Source: Brevibacillus laterosporus LMG 15441 (GTDB taxonomy: Bacteria > Bacillota > Bacilli > Brevibacillales > Brevibacillaceae). Taken from it: a DNA stretch of 64,000 nucleotides. Each line of letters starts with the position of its first letter. Positions within the stretch are counted from its first letter, which is position 1. The translations under genes and the position numbers were made by a program. The notes beneath the pieces are model-generated. The model had not been told where the DNA came from. It did no database searches and worked only from the letters and a program-made list of their open reading frames with translations. Location: contig NZ_CP007806.1 in assembly GCF_000219535.2 (NCBI RefSeq), forward strand, positions 3,320,501 through 3,384,500. Direction: 5' to 3'. Positions 46,630-56,265 of this stretch are shown here, piece by piece.

Positions 46630-48083
46630 GATAATATCTCCGCCTTCATGCAAGGTATTTCCACAAACACGCTAGTATAATCATTCTCGCTGACGATACT
46701 GATCTTCCCTCCGTGATCGTCGACAATGGATTTGGCAATACTCAATCCTAAACCGACACTCCCTTCTTCCGCGCCTTTCACATTTGCAGAATAAAAGGGT
46801 TGAAACAGTTTTGTTAGTTGCTCAGGTGCGATCGGATTACCGGGATTTTTACATTCAACACGTACATTCCCAGCTGAAAGCTCGCCCTTAACTGATATTT
46901 CCGCATAAGTTGAGCTGTATTTGATGGCATTATCCAGAAGATTAATGAAAAGCTGGCGCAATTTGTCAGCTTGACCGTACACAAACAGATTTTCTTCAGT
47001 CCTCCAGACGATCTTCCTCTTATAGCGCTTCGCCCGAAACGACATCGAATCACAAACGTCATGCAGAATTATTCCTGTGTCCACCCTATCGAATTCATAA
47101 TTCTTTGAGGTTCTGCGGGAGATCTCAAGCAGTTTCAACACCATTCTGTGCAGACGTCGGCTCTCTTCAATGATGTGATTGATCCCTTTTTCGAAAAACG
47201 CCCGGTCAGTTTCCCCTTTTTCCCGAATAATTTCGGCGTACCCCAGAATGGAAGTCAACGGTGTTTTGAGCTCGTGCGTGATATTGTCAAAAAATCGTTT
47301 TTCCTGTTGGTTGACTTCTTTAAGTAAGTCACGGTCTCTTTCGATGGTTGAAATTTGGGTGCTGATCCGCTCGATCATATCGTTAAAATTGACAGCCAAT
47401 CGACCAATCTCATCCTTGCGATGAAAATGAATACGCACATCGAGATTGCCGTTCTTCACCTCTGTGGAAGCGTGGGTTAGTTTGACGAGTGGGATCGAGA
47501 GGTGCCTGGAGAGGATATAGGAGAACAGAAACGCCACTGCGAAGAGCGCAAGCGAGCTGTAAAAGATGATGTCCAATATCCGTCCACTTTGTTCATAAAG
47601 CAGGCTAAAGTCTTTAGCAAATCGCAGAATTCCTACCTTGCTTCCATCAATGACAACTGGATAAGAGAAAAAGACCTCCCCGTTGTTCTGGTCGTACGTG
47701 ATATGATAGGCTGTTTTGCCTCCAATCGCCTGTTTAAGGTCCTCCTCTTGCTGTCCTGAGAATACCAATTTGTCCGAGGAATACAACAAAACGCCTTCCA
47801 ACGTATAGACGCCGACGTTGCTTCCGGTGGCATGATTTAAATCACTTACCAAATCCTGAGCCATTTGGCTGAAATAGAGTTTGTTATTTGAAAAATGATT
47901 GATAAGAAATGCTTGACGCACATACACATTGCTGTTGTTTTTGAGACCAACCAATTCCGAAGTTACAATCTTTTGATTGCTCGTCCAAATGATCTCTTTT
48001 ACCGTCTGATTGAGGATAAGGAAAGAGAAAAGAAAGATCAGAAGAAAACCGATGATAAATTTGGCTCGAATCGTCCCGATCAT
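46626..48083 (-). CDS. Sensor histidine kinase
   Basis: 485 residues: TM1 (~8-26), ~140-residue extracytoplasmic domain, TM2 (~172-190), HAMP (~191-243), HisKA His270 in ITHELKTPLTSILGY, HATPase_c with NLLDNAIKYSS and VGLGLSIAKSI. It phosphorylates the regulator encoded immediately upstream (2-base gap). Confidence 0.9.
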   Translation of the reverse strand: MIGTIRAKFIIGFLLIFLFSFLILNQTVKEIIWTSNQKIVTSELVGLKNNSNVYVRQAFLINHFSNNKLYFSQMAQDLVSDLNHATGSNVGVYTLEGVLLYSSDKLVFSGQQEEDLKQAIGGKTAYHITYDQNNGEVFFSYPVVIDGSKVGILRFAKDFSLLYEQSGRILDIIFYSSLALFAVAFLFSYILSRHLSIPLVKLTHASTEVKNGNLDVRIHFHRKDEIGRLAVNFNDMIERISTQISTIERDRDLLKEVNQQEKRFFDNITHELKTPLTSILGYAEIIREKGETDRAFFEKGINHIIEESRRLHRMVLKLLEISRRTSKNYEFDRVDTGIILHDVCDSMSFRAKRYKRKIVWRTEENLFVYGQADKLRQLFINLLDNAIKYSSTYAEISVKGELSAGNVRVECKNPGNPIAPEQLTKLFQPFYSANVKGAEEGSVGLGLSIAKSIVDDHGGKISIVSENDYTSVFVEIPCMKAEILS

Positions 48084-48085
48084 CG

Positions 48086-48784
48086 CTATTCGACCTGCTT
48101 CCCGAATTTATACCCGATTCCGAACACGGTTATGATCAGATCGCCTGCATCTAGTTTTTTGCGGAGCCTTTGAATATGGGTATCAACCGTCCGGGTATCG
48201 CCGCCAAAATCGTATCCCCATACTAGGTCTAGCAATTCTGACCGAGTAAAAATTCTTCCCCGGTGGCCAAATAATGTCATGAGCAAGTCGAATTCCTTGG
48301 GAGTCAGGTCGACTAGTATGCCCTCTTTTTTAACCAGTCTTTCCTCCACCACAATCTCGATATTTTTAAACCGGATCACATCGTTCTCACCCGTATCCCG
48401 TTCCCTAATATTGGCTTGATCAACCCGACGTAGAATCGTGCGGATTCGAGCGATAACTTCACGCAGGTCAAAAGGCTTCGTGATATAATCATCTGCTCCG
48501 AATTCAAGTCCGAGCACTTTATCGGTAATATCAGACTTCGCAGTTATCATTAAAATAGGAATATTGTAGTTTTCTGTAACTCTTTTACAAATATCTAGTC
48601 CACTTTGATCCGGTAGCATCCAGTCGAGCAAGAGAAGATCGGGGTTGAATTGTTCCATTTCCATCATTCCTGTAGCTCCACTTGCGGAAGTACGTGTACG
48701 AAAGCCTTCCAGCGTAAGCCCATATGAAAGTAAATCAGCAATTGGTTGTTCATCTTCAATAATGAGAACTTTTGTTTTATTCAT
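48086..48784 (-). CDS. OmpR-family response regulator
   Basis: About 232 residues with receiver Asp54 (LLLDWMLPDQSG), Lys in ITKPFD and a winged helix (LTPKEFDLLMTLFGHRG, DTRTVDTHIQRLRKKLD). First gene of a three-gene operon with kinase and lipoprotein. I chose ATG 48784 behind GGTGATC. Confidence 0.9.
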   Translation of the reverse strand: MNKTKVLIIEDEQPIADLLSYGLTLEGFRTRTSASGATGMMEMEQFNPDLLLLDWMLPDQSGLDICKRVTENYNIPILMITAKSDITDKVLGLEFGADDYITKPFDLREVIARIRTILRRVDQANIRERDTGENDVIRFKNIEIVVEERLVKKEGILVDLTPKEFDLLMTLFGHRGRIFTRSELLDLVWGYDFGGDTRTVDTHIQRLRKKLDAGDLIITVFGIGYKFGKQVE

Positions 48785-48910
48785 GGAGATCACCATTCCT
48801 TACTAGTCCGGCTAGGGGTAAAATGTAAAAAGGTCCCTATGTTGAATCGATTTTAGCACATTATAATATAAATCATAACTTCCAAGCACTATCTTTCTCT
48901 TCCTAATTCC

Positions 48911-49081
48911 CTAACTCTGGTAACCAGGGAAATAGGAAATATTTGCCCCCAATACTCTTGCCTTTTGAGAGTTTTCATGGATTTCGGTCATCAGCTTATC
49001 ATAAGCTATGTGCGCCTGAGCTATCACCCCCGCCTGTTTTTTTACTACTGCTTCCTCTACTACCTGTTCAAGTTTTGCCAT
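48911..49081 (-). CDS. Small protein of unknown function
   Basis: A 56-residue reading frame (MAKLEQVVEEAVVKKQAG...) with an AAGGAGATGAAAAGAGT site upstream. Mostly helical, no known domain. It follows the DJ-1/PfpI remnant with a 43-base gap on the same strand. Coding character is good, but function cannot be assigned. Confidence 0.45.
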   Translation of the reverse strand: MAKLEQVVEEAVVKKQAGVIAQAHIAYDKLMTEIHENSQKARVLGANISYFPGYQS

Positions 49082-49124
49082 ACTCTTTTCATCTCCTTCG
49101 TTTTTTCTCCATGCAAAAAAGGAC

Positions 49125-49292
49125 TCACTCCAATTTCAACAAGTGGAATAAGCCTCCAGGATTTTTATCAACACCTACTCCAACCACCTCTAAAGGCACT
49201 AATTCTTTTTTAAAATACCTTCCCGAGTTTAGTTCCGCAATTACATAACCTACCTCCCAGTCTGACATAGTATCAAATACATAAAGATACAC
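49125..49292 (-). pseudogene. DJ-1/PfpI-family N-terminal fragment
   Basis: Reads VYLYVFDTMSDWEVGYVIA then ELNSGRYFKKELVPLEVV, the characteristic N-terminus of Bacillus DJ-1/PfpI-type glutamine-amidotransferase-like proteins. It then departs and stops at ~55 residues, losing the nucleophile-elbow cysteine region. A stop codon replaces the normal start region. Decayed gene. Confidence 0.65.
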
Positions 49293-49738
49293 TTACATTT
49301 CCATTTTTCCAAATAAAATGGCTACTAATAGAAATTGACCAATCAAAAGCTATATCCATTCGTTTTACACGCCATTCTCCAATAGCTAAGTCTTTTCCGT
49401 AATCTTAAGACATAGTTCTACATGCAACGAAAATTTATTAAAAAAACCGTTCAAGCTTGACGTAGAGAGGTATTGAACTATTCTGCTCATTACTTCAATC
49501 CCTAAAACTACAGTCCAAAAAGCCCCTACCAGAAAGGTAGAGGGTTTTTGGACCATATAGCTACTGAGTATTTTACGAGGGATAATCAGGACACCACCTG
49601 TTACTTCAAGACCTCACTATTTGTTTAAATACCCCATAAATGTTAGTAACATCCAATTGTAAAGGAACTTTTCATTCTTACTAATAAAAATGCAGATGTA
49701 CTGAATTAATTCTCAGAACATCTGCTTTACCACTATCA
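49293..49738. other. Spacer with a hairpin
   Basis: Contains a hairpin at 49513-49553 (gtccaaaaa / tttttggac plus inner pairs), perhaps the terminator of a lost gene. Nothing else seen. Confidence 0.4.
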
Positions 49739-50566
49739 TCAATTACTATCGTAATCTACACCGAAATATTTTGGTATTATGGTTTCGTATACATGTCCAT
49801 CAACCTTATGAAGTAACTTAGTTACTTCGATTTGGAAGTAATGTAATAGGTTTTCTTCTGTCATCAACTCAGATACTGGACCTGTAATAATGGGTTGGTC
49901 TTTAGCAACCATGAGCACTTTATCTCCAAAATAAAATGCATGATTTGCGTAATGTGTATTGATAACACATGCTAGCCCACGTTCTTTCACAAGCTTTTTA
50001 ATCGTTTGTAATATAATTTTCTGCTTATGAATATCTAGATGCGATTCTGGCTCATCCAATACTAAAATGTTGGGTTCTGATACCAATGTACGAGCAATCA
50101 ATGCAAGTTGTAGTTCCCCACCACTTACAGCTGTGCATGGCTGTTCTGCTAGGTGTTGAATACCTACCATATCGAGTGCATCTAGTGCAGCTTTTCTATC
50201 GACTTCAGATGGTTGGGCGTAAGTATGCAGTAACAATGCACGCCCCATGATTACTAAATCTAAAATAGAATAGCCAAATGTCATTTTAGATGCTTGCGGT
50301 ACATAACCAATCGTTTTCCATACTTCCTTTTGACTATAGCTAGAAAGAGGTTTCCCACCTAATAAAGTTTCTCCCTTTTTCCATCTCAACAACCCCATAA
50401 TACACTTGAGCATTGTCGTTTTTCCCGCACCGTTTGGGCCGAGAATGGACATAATTTCCCCAGGCTGTAGTTCAAAGTTGATATCGTTATGGTATAAATA
50501 CTTTTGTTCATTGCCGTGATTCGATTTTTTATAAAAATAGTTGCCATCTTTTATTTGTAAAATCAA
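49739..50566 (-). CDS. Iron(III)/siderophore ABC transporter ATPase (FecE-type)
   Basis: 275 residues: Walker A GPNGAGKTTMLK, signature VSGGELQLALIA, Walker B ILVLDEPESHLD, typical FecE/FhuC layout. Starts with TTG overlapping the permease stop by four bases. Last gene of the uptake operon. Confidence 0.88.
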   Translation of the reverse strand: MILQIKDGNYFYKKSNHGNEQKYLYHNDINFELQPGEIMSILGPNGAGKTTMLKCIMGLLRWKKGETLLGGKPLSSYSQKEVWKTIGYVPQASKMTFGYSILDLVIMGRALLLHTYAQPSEVDRKAALDALDMVGIQHLAEQPCTAVSGGELQLALIARTLVSEPNILVLDEPESHLDIHKQKIILQTIKKLVKERGLACVINTHYANHAFYFGDKVLMVAKDQPIITGPVSELMTEENLLHYFQIEVTKLLHKVDGHVYETIIPKYFGVDYDSN

Positions 50567-51567
50567 CTCCAGCCACCTCCTGTTTTTCGTAATAAATACG
50601 CAAAAAAAGGTGCCCCGACAATTGCTGTTAAGATCGATAATGGTATTTCTGCTGAGGTTAAACTTCTCGCTAAATTATCAATCATTAACAAATACATCGC
50701 ACCAATTGAGATGGATGCAGGCAATACATACTGATTATTACTACCAACAAGCATTCGGGCAATATGTGGGATAATTAAACCAACCCAGCCTATGATTCCT
50801 GCTATTGCGACTGCAGAAGATGTAATTAACGTTGCCCCTAAAATTACGAGCCATTTCATCTTCGCTACCGATATCCCAAGCGATTTTGCTTCATCTTCAG
50901 AAAGCGATAAAATATTTAAACGCCAACGCAAGATATATAAAATGATGATTCCTATTAATATAAGTGGACCACCAATAAATAAATCTGAATAGCTTGCTGT
51001 TCCGAGGCTGCCCATCAGCCAATAAGTAATGGAGGGCAGCTTTTCTTCTGGATCAGCTAGAAACTTCACTAGTGAAATAAGAGCTTGAAATAAGGCGCTT
51101 GTTACAACCCCTGCTAACACTAGCATAAAAATAGGCATATCTCGTTTGGAACCACCGATAAGAAATGCAAATCCAATGGCTAACATTCCCATCAGTAGTG
51201 AGAAAATTTGCATTGTAAAACCATTACCAAAGAGTAATATTCCAATAGACGCACCGAATCCAGCACCGGCAGAAACACCTAAAATGTCAGGACTGACTAA
51301 AGGATTCGCAAACATTCCTTGAAATGCAGCACCGGCGATGGATAGACCGCCACCGATGAGCATTGCAAGTAAAATACGGGGAAGACGGATATTCATTACA
51401 ACCGTTTCATCCATATTTGTCCACGTCTTTTCTATAGGAACGATTTGTGAAAGCAATATTTTAGTTTGTACAATAAAATCTACGTGATAACGTCCAATTC
51501 CAATTGATATAAGTCCAAATATCAGCGGTAGCGTCCAAAGTAATGATTTTATGAATCTAGATTTCAT
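50563..51567 (-). CDS. FecCD-type iron-siderophore permease
   Basis: 334 residues, about ten hydrophobic segments. FecCD motifs GGGLSIAGAAFQGMF, SPDILGVSAGAGFGA and GFIGWVGLIIPHIAR-like region (IIGWVGLIIPHIARM) are present. Only one permease is encoded, so it should work as a homodimer. Confidence 0.9.
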   Translation of the reverse strand: MKSRFIKSLLWTLPLIFGLISIGIGRYHVDFIVQTKILLSQIVPIEKTWTNMDETVVMNIRLPRILLAMLIGGGLSIAGAAFQGMFANPLVSPDILGVSAGAGFGASIGILLFGNGFTMQIFSLLMGMLAIGFAFLIGGSKRDMPIFMLVLAGVVTSALFQALISLVKFLADPEEKLPSITYWLMGSLGTASYSDLFIGGPLILIGIIILYILRWRLNILSLSEDEAKSLGISVAKMKWLVILGATLITSSAVAIAGIIGWVGLIIPHIARMLVGSNNQYVLPASISIGAMYLLMIDNLARSLTSAEIPLSILTAIVGAPFFAYLLRKTGGGWS

Positions 51568-51585
51568 TTGAAAGCCACCTTTACA

Positions 51586-52698
51586 TTAATATTTTGCTGC
51601 CTCAGATGGGGGATTTAAGATTTCTTGTACTTGCTTATCTGTTAATTCATAATCATAGAAACGCTTATAGTAATCCTTAATTTCTTTATTCATGTCGTAT
51701 GTGAAAAGTTCTGGATAGTTTTTCTGTGCCATCCATTTCAGCATGAGAGGAGCATCTCCACTTGGTGGATACCAACGATATATTCCAAGAGGCATTTTAT
51801 AAACTTTCTTATTTTTCACTGCCTTTACTTGGCTCCAGTCTTGTCCATCAAATACGTTATTATATAAGTCTTCTGGTTGTGTTTCCGTGAAATTTGTAAT
51901 GTAAATAATGTCCGGATTCCATTCATAAACTTGCTCCATATTAATTGCTTTAATACCTTTTATTTTTTCAGCAGCAACATCAATACCTCCCGTTGCGTTT
52001 AACCAACGATTTCCATGCATACCAATACCGGCTGTCGAAATTTCCCCATTACTATGATATTGAAGGATCATTACACGAGGTTTATCTTCTTTCACTCCTG
52101 AAAGTACTTCACTAATCATTTTCTGATTTGCTTCACCCTCATTAATAATTTCTTTTTGTCGATTTATCGTACCTGTAATTTCCCCTGTTAAAGACAACCA
52201 ACGATTTAATGTATCAAGTGGGTTTAAAGAAGTTGTTTTTGTATCTAAAGCAACTGTTGTAATACCTGCTTCTTCAAGCTTTTTTACAGTCTTTTGTTGG
52301 TTAGCAATTTCAAAATACACTTGAGGATTTAACGCTAATAATTCTTCGATGTTTACTTCACCATTTTTAATAAAATTTGTTTTCGCTTTTAGAATAGATG
52401 GAGAAATATCTTTTAAAATCGAATGCGCTGCTGCATTATATGAATTCGGATGAATCCCTACAATTTCATCCGTTGAATTGGTTGCAATATACCATGTCGA
52501 GAAGTATGGAAGAATACTTCCCATTACTACACGATCAATTTTTGTTGGAATTTCCACCTTTCGATTTAATTCGTCAACAATTAGTTTTGTTTCTTGAGTT
52601 GGCATAAGTTCTTTACTTGTAGAAATCTCTTCTGTGTTACCACATCCAGCAAGAAACAATAGTAGAGTAGTAGCCGATAAAACAAATTTACACTTCAT
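51586..52698 (-). CDS. Iron/siderophore-binding lipoprotein
   Basis: 370 residues, lipobox LAGC (Cys ~19) and a periplasmic-binding-type-III (FecB/TroA) fold: RKVEIPTKIDRVVMG, PNSYNAAAHSILKDI, LLALNPQVYFEI, NPDIIYITNF. First gene of the operon; a Fur box lies ~35 bases upstream. Confidence 0.88.
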   Translation of the reverse strand: MKCKFVLSATTLLLFLAGCGNTEEISTSKELMPTQETKLIVDELNRKVEIPTKIDRVVMGSILPYFSTWYIATNSTDEIVGIHPNSYNAAAHSILKDISPSILKAKTNFIKNGEVNIEELLALNPQVYFEIANQQKTVKKLEEAGITTVALDTKTTSLNPLDTLNRWLSLTGEITGTINRQKEIINEGEANQKMISEVLSGVKEDKPRVMILQYHSNGEISTAGIGMHGNRWLNATGGIDVAAEKIKGIKAINMEQVYEWNPDIIYITNFTETQPEDLYNNVFDGQDWSQVKAVKNKKVYKMPLGIYRWYPPSGDAPLMLKWMAQKNYPELFTYDMNKEIKDYYKRFYDYELTDKQVQEILNPPSEAAKY

Positions 52699-52729
52699 TC
52701 TTTTACCTCATTCTGATATTATTTTTATT

Positions 52730-52748
52730 GATAACGATTTTCATTATC
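52730..52748. promoter_or_regulatory. Fur box in divergent promoter
   Basis: gataacgattttcattatc matches the 19-bp Fur consensus GATAATGATAATCATTATC at 16 positions. It lies between the ABC operon (minus) and the two-gene unit (plus), so it may control both by iron. Confidence 0.75.
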
Positions 52749-52907
52749 AATTTACAGCAATACTATCCTTTGGTCAATCATAATATCAAAATTTTAATAT
52801 TAAGATAATAATATATGTTAATTTTTGAATATGGCGACGGTGTTCACCGTTACATTGATATATGTTAACAAGACCTATTTAAACCCAATTCGAATGGAGG
52901 ATTTTTT

Positions 52908-53546
52908 TTGGCTCAGTTTAAAGAATTTTTATGGTTAGATCCAGGTCATGCATTTGGTCTAGAGAATCGTACAAGTCCATTTATCGTAGAAAATTTTACA
53001 CAAATTGATCAGTATGACTTTGCTGAGATAAATGTAAGACCATTCAAATGTATTGTCATCCATGATTTTATTGATCAGGAATATATGTTTAAACATAAGG
53101 AGAAAATTTCTTCATTTTTAGAAGAAGGTAAAATTGTTATTTTTTCTGGTCACTTATGTAAAGAATGGTTACCTGGTTGTCCAATATTTACGCCTAAAAA
53201 GATAAATACTTACAAAGATTATGAGATTTCTATCGCAACATCAAATCCAATCTTTGAGGGTGTTACACCAAACGATATGACTTATAACAAAGGAGTTGCT
53301 GGTTTTTTCGCCCGGGGTACACATTCACCTGTTCCAGCCAAAGCTGAAGTATTGCTTACACTTTCTGGTGATTTGCCGGTAACATATATTGATCGGCATA
53401 CAACAAAAGGGACAATTTTAGCCCACGCGGGACGAGACATTTTTGCCCATCGGATGCAAAATAAATCAACAGATCGTATTAGTACGCAATTACTTCAATG
53501 GATTCACGATGAATACGAAACAATACAAAATTCAGGAGGGAAATAA
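52908..53546 (+). CDS. Unknown protein A of Fur-controlled pair (GATase1-like)
   Basis: 212 residues, no signal peptide or membrane segment. Internal pattern KEKISSFLEEGKIVIFSG and then KEWLPGCPIF looks like the glutamine-amidotransferase-like/flavodoxin-like fold of ThuA-type proteins, but no catalytic Cys-His pair stands out. It is a diverged paralogue of the next gene. Starts with TTG behind GGAGG. One-base overlap with the next gene (TAATG). Confidence 0.65.
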   Translation: MAQFKEFLWLDPGHAFGLENRTSPFIVENFTQIDQYDFAEINVRPFKCIVIHDFIDQEYMFKHKEKISSFLEEGKIVIFSGHLCKEWLPGCPIFTPKKINTYKDYEISIATSNPIFEGVTPNDMTYNKGVAGFFARGTHSPVPAKAEVLLTLSGDLPVTYIDRHTTKGTILAHAGRDIFAHRMQNKSTDRISTQLLQWIHDEYETIQNSGGK

Positions 53547-54151
53547 TGAGAAAAATCGCAGTAATTTACAGTGGAAACGCTCCGCATCATCGCACATTTA
53601 ATGAACCTAAATACCGACAATATATCAAAGAACTCATATACTTTCCCGAATTTTTCGATACCCCTCTAGATAGTTTTGATGTATTAATCGTTCCGTCTCA
53701 ATTGAACCAAAAATTACTTCTAGAATCTAAAGAGAAAATTCACGCTTTTGCACAACGAGGAGGAATTGTCGTTTCATTTGGCCCACAACCATGGGAGTGG
53801 CTACCAAACCAAAAATGGGAGGACCGAGAAACGAATTTTTGGTGGTGGATAGAAAAAGGAGCCCAAAGTGGTCTAGTATTGTCTGCACCTGAATACGACC
53901 TTTTTAATTACATTACTTTAGCTGATGCAACTTGGCATCAGCATGGCGTATTTTGGCCCATAGAAGGAACGAAAAAACTAATCACAACAGAAGATGGAGG
54001 TGCAGTAATGTATGTAGATAAGATAAGCACTAATGGAACTTGGATTATGACAACACTTGATCCTGACTATCACTTTGGCTCATATTTTATGCCAGCCACT
54101 GAACGTTTCTTCGATGGCTTTTTTCCTTGGTTAGCAGATGGGGAAATATAG
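53546..54151 (+). CDS. Unknown protein B of Fur-controlled pair (GATase1-like)
   Basis: 201 residues, cytoplasmic. KEKIHAFAQRGGIVVSFG and then WEWLPNQKWE correspond to the same segment of protein A, so the two are tandem paralogues. It is rich in Trp and His (NFWWWIE, TWHQHGVFWP). Function unknown; cotranscription with A and the shared Fur box point to iron or siderophore handling (inference). Followed by a terminator at 54326. Confidence 0.65.
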   Translation: MRKIAVIYSGNAPHHRTFNEPKYRQYIKELIYFPEFFDTPLDSFDVLIVPSQLNQKLLLESKEKIHAFAQRGGIVVSFGPQPWEWLPNQKWEDRETNFWWWIEKGAQSGLVLSAPEYDLFNYITLADATWHQHGVFWPIEGTKKLITTEDGGAVMYVDKISTNGTWIMTTLDPDYHFGSYFMPATERFFDGFFPWLADGEI

Positions 54152-54683
54152 AATTCTCTAAGAAAAATTTATTTCTTCTAAAGCTAATACATTTGTATGG
54201 GTAAGCGACTTATTGATTTTTTCGTAACAAAATTAACCCTATAACAACTACTATCATGCTTCTACTTTGCACCCTCCAAAAGAGGAGGGAGATAATCTCC
54301 CAGTTTCTAAAATAAATTTTTATTGAAAGGCTTATTTGTGATATCTAGCAAATAAGCCTTTCTCCTGTTGTAGGGAACGCTTCAAGGACAAGGTTCTTAA
54401 ACAGTCCATTCACTCCTTTCAATCCGTGCTCCTACATAAAAGGAGCGATACTTTCATCAATTGCTTTCTTGAATGCAGTAGGACGTTTCCATCCAATCTC
54501 CTATGTAAAGAGCGATGACTCGATTTAGGAAAAATCACCACCCCACCAACCATGTTTCTGTCCGTACTCTGCATGTAAAGGCCCGAACTGAGTATCAAGC
54601 AATTTCATGTAGTTAACAATATCAGAAAGGATTATAATAGTGTAAATAGTAAGAAAAACCACAACATAATCTGTACATTTTTA
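54152..54683. other. Intergenic region
   Basis: Besides the terminator there are repeated short gagg/cctc hairpins (e.g. gggagataatctccc near 54288). No gene seen. Confidence 0.35.
54326..54361 (+). terminator. Terminator of the paralogue pair
   Basis: 13-bp perfect stem aaaggcttatttg / caaataagccttt with a 10-base loop, then TCTCC. Confidence 0.7.
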
Positions 54684-54733
54684 TCAATTGGATGAAAGAT
54701 GACATAGGCGATTGTCATCTTTCATCCAATTGA
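54684..54733. repeat. Perfect 21-bp inverted repeat upstream of the esterase
   Basis: Both 21-base arms (54684-54704 and 54713-54733) are fully complementary with an 8-base loop taggcgat. The right arm ends 34 bases before the esterase start. No T-tract follows on the plus strand, so it is more likely a regulatory leader hairpin or operator than a terminator. Confidence 0.8.
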
Positions 54734-54767
54734 AAACAAATGCTCAACTCAAGAAAGAGAGAACGCT

Positions 54768-56132
54768 ATGAAAAAAAATCTCCTGATTGTAATAAGCTTG
54801 TTCATCATGATGTGTGTTTTCACGGGTTTCTATTCTAAATCAGCCAACACGTTGAAACAGTCATTGAAATCTACCCTTGTTCCTGTTTCAGAAATAGAGC
54901 TTCCTTCGAAAACCACTATCTCTGAATCACCCAACACGCTAGAACAATCATTGAAATCTATCCTTGTTCCTGTTTCGCAAATGGAACTTCCTTCGAAAAC
55001 CATCATCGGGTTTGGAGAAGCTACGCATGGTAACAAGCAATTTACTACGCTAAAGTCAGATATTTTTAAGCATCTTGTGGAAAAACAAGGATATCGCGTA
55101 TTTGCCATAGAAGGCGATTTCGGCGGAGGACAAAAAGTCAATGAATACATTTTAGGAGGCAACGGAACTGCGCAAGATGCTGCAAAGGCAATCGGATTTA
55201 CGATTTACAATACACAAGAAATGGCGGCCCTTCTATCTTGGATGCGGTCCTATAATGAGCATCGGGAGGCAAAAGATAAGATTCATTTTTATGGTTTTGA
55301 TATGCAGCGCTATGACCATAACAAAAACGGGCTATTCTCCTATTTAAAAAAGGTTGATCCGACACTTGCCTCCAAGTATGAGCTTGCACTTACGAATCTA
55401 AATGATAAAACGGTGTATGATCAAAAGCAGGCCAACGTTAAAGAGGGGCTTGCCCATAGTAAAGGCTTGATGGAGCGGATGAAAGAAAACAAATCCGTTT
55501 ATACCGCAAAAAGCTCTGAAAAAGAATATGAGTTGGCTCTGGCCTTTGCCGAGGCTATCAAGCAAAACGCTACACTGCACGGAACAAATGCGAACTATAA
55601 CAATACCCGTGATCAATATATGGCGGAAAAAGTGAAATGGATTTTATCATTTGAAAAGAAATATTACGGTCGTGAAAACATATTCATAACAGGACATAAT
55701 GGACACATCGAAAAAACCTCCACATCCTTGGGAATGACAACCTGCATGGGAGAGTATCTCGCAAAAACCTTAGGTGATCAATATTACGCAATAGGAAGTG
55801 AATTCTACGAAAGCTCCTTCATTGCTACTGACGCTTCTACCAATGAACGAAAAGAGTTTTATGTCAAAAATAATGGGAACGATCGGCTAGCTGTTCTGTT
55901 TGCACTTACAAACATGAAGGATGGATTCCTTGACTTTGCAAAGGTAAGACATGATAAAAATTTCATTGAATATCTGCATAAAGCTCAGTCCATCAGTGCA
56001 ATAGGTGCAGTCTTTAGTGGATTGTATGGAAAAATTGAAAAGATGTATACTTTAAAGATGATTCCAGCGAAAGCTTTTGATGCTATTATTTTCGTGCGCA
56101 CAGCTACTCCTTCGGTCATGATAACAGATTAA
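54768..56132 (+). CDS. Erythromycin esterase-like hydrolase
   Basis: 454 residues with an N-terminal signal/anchor (LLIVISLFIMMCVFTGFY). Erythromycin esterase family features: GFGEATHGNKQF (Glu/His of the active site), VFAIEGDFGGG, KIHFYGFDMQRYD and FITGHNGHIEK. The family hydrolyses macrolide lactones, or has an unknown role in spore formers. Oddity: a ~27-residue unit (NTLxQSLKSxLVPVS...ELPSKT) occurs twice in tandem at residues ~27-80. Start behind AAAGAGAG. Long perfect hairpin just upstream. Confidence 0.82.
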   Translation: MKKNLLIVISLFIMMCVFTGFYSKSANTLKQSLKSTLVPVSEIELPSKTTISESPNTLEQSLKSILVPVSQMELPSKTIIGFGEATHGNKQFTTLKSDIFKHLVEKQGYRVFAIEGDFGGGQKVNEYILGGNGTAQDAAKAIGFTIYNTQEMAALLSWMRSYNEHREAKDKIHFYGFDMQRYDHNKNGLFSYLKKVDPTLASKYELALTNLNDKTVYDQKQANVKEGLAHSKGLMERMKENKSVYTAKSSEKEYELALAFAEAIKQNATLHGTNANYNNTRDQYMAEKVKWILSFEKKYYGRENIFITGHNGHIEKTSTSLGMTTCMGEYLAKTLGDQYYAIGSEFYESSFIATDASTNERKEFYVKNNGNDRLAVLFALTNMKDGFLDFAKVRHDKNFIEYLHKAQSISAIGAVFSGLYGKIEKMYTLKMIPAKAFDAIIFVRTATPSVMITD

Positions 56133-56222
56133 CGAACTTATTTTAGAACAATATGTTCACAGTCTAACACTTTATTTCGAGTCTAAAAGATTCTTTTCAA
56201 TGAACCATATTACCTTCAAACC

Positions 56223-56265
56223 ATTAATGGCTTCGACCCTTGTAAGAAAGAGCGAAGCCATTAAT
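56223..56265 (+). terminator. Terminator of the esterase gene
   Basis: 13-bp stem attaatggcttcg / cgaagccattaat, about 90 bases after the esterase stop. The T-tract is weak. Confidence 0.6.
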
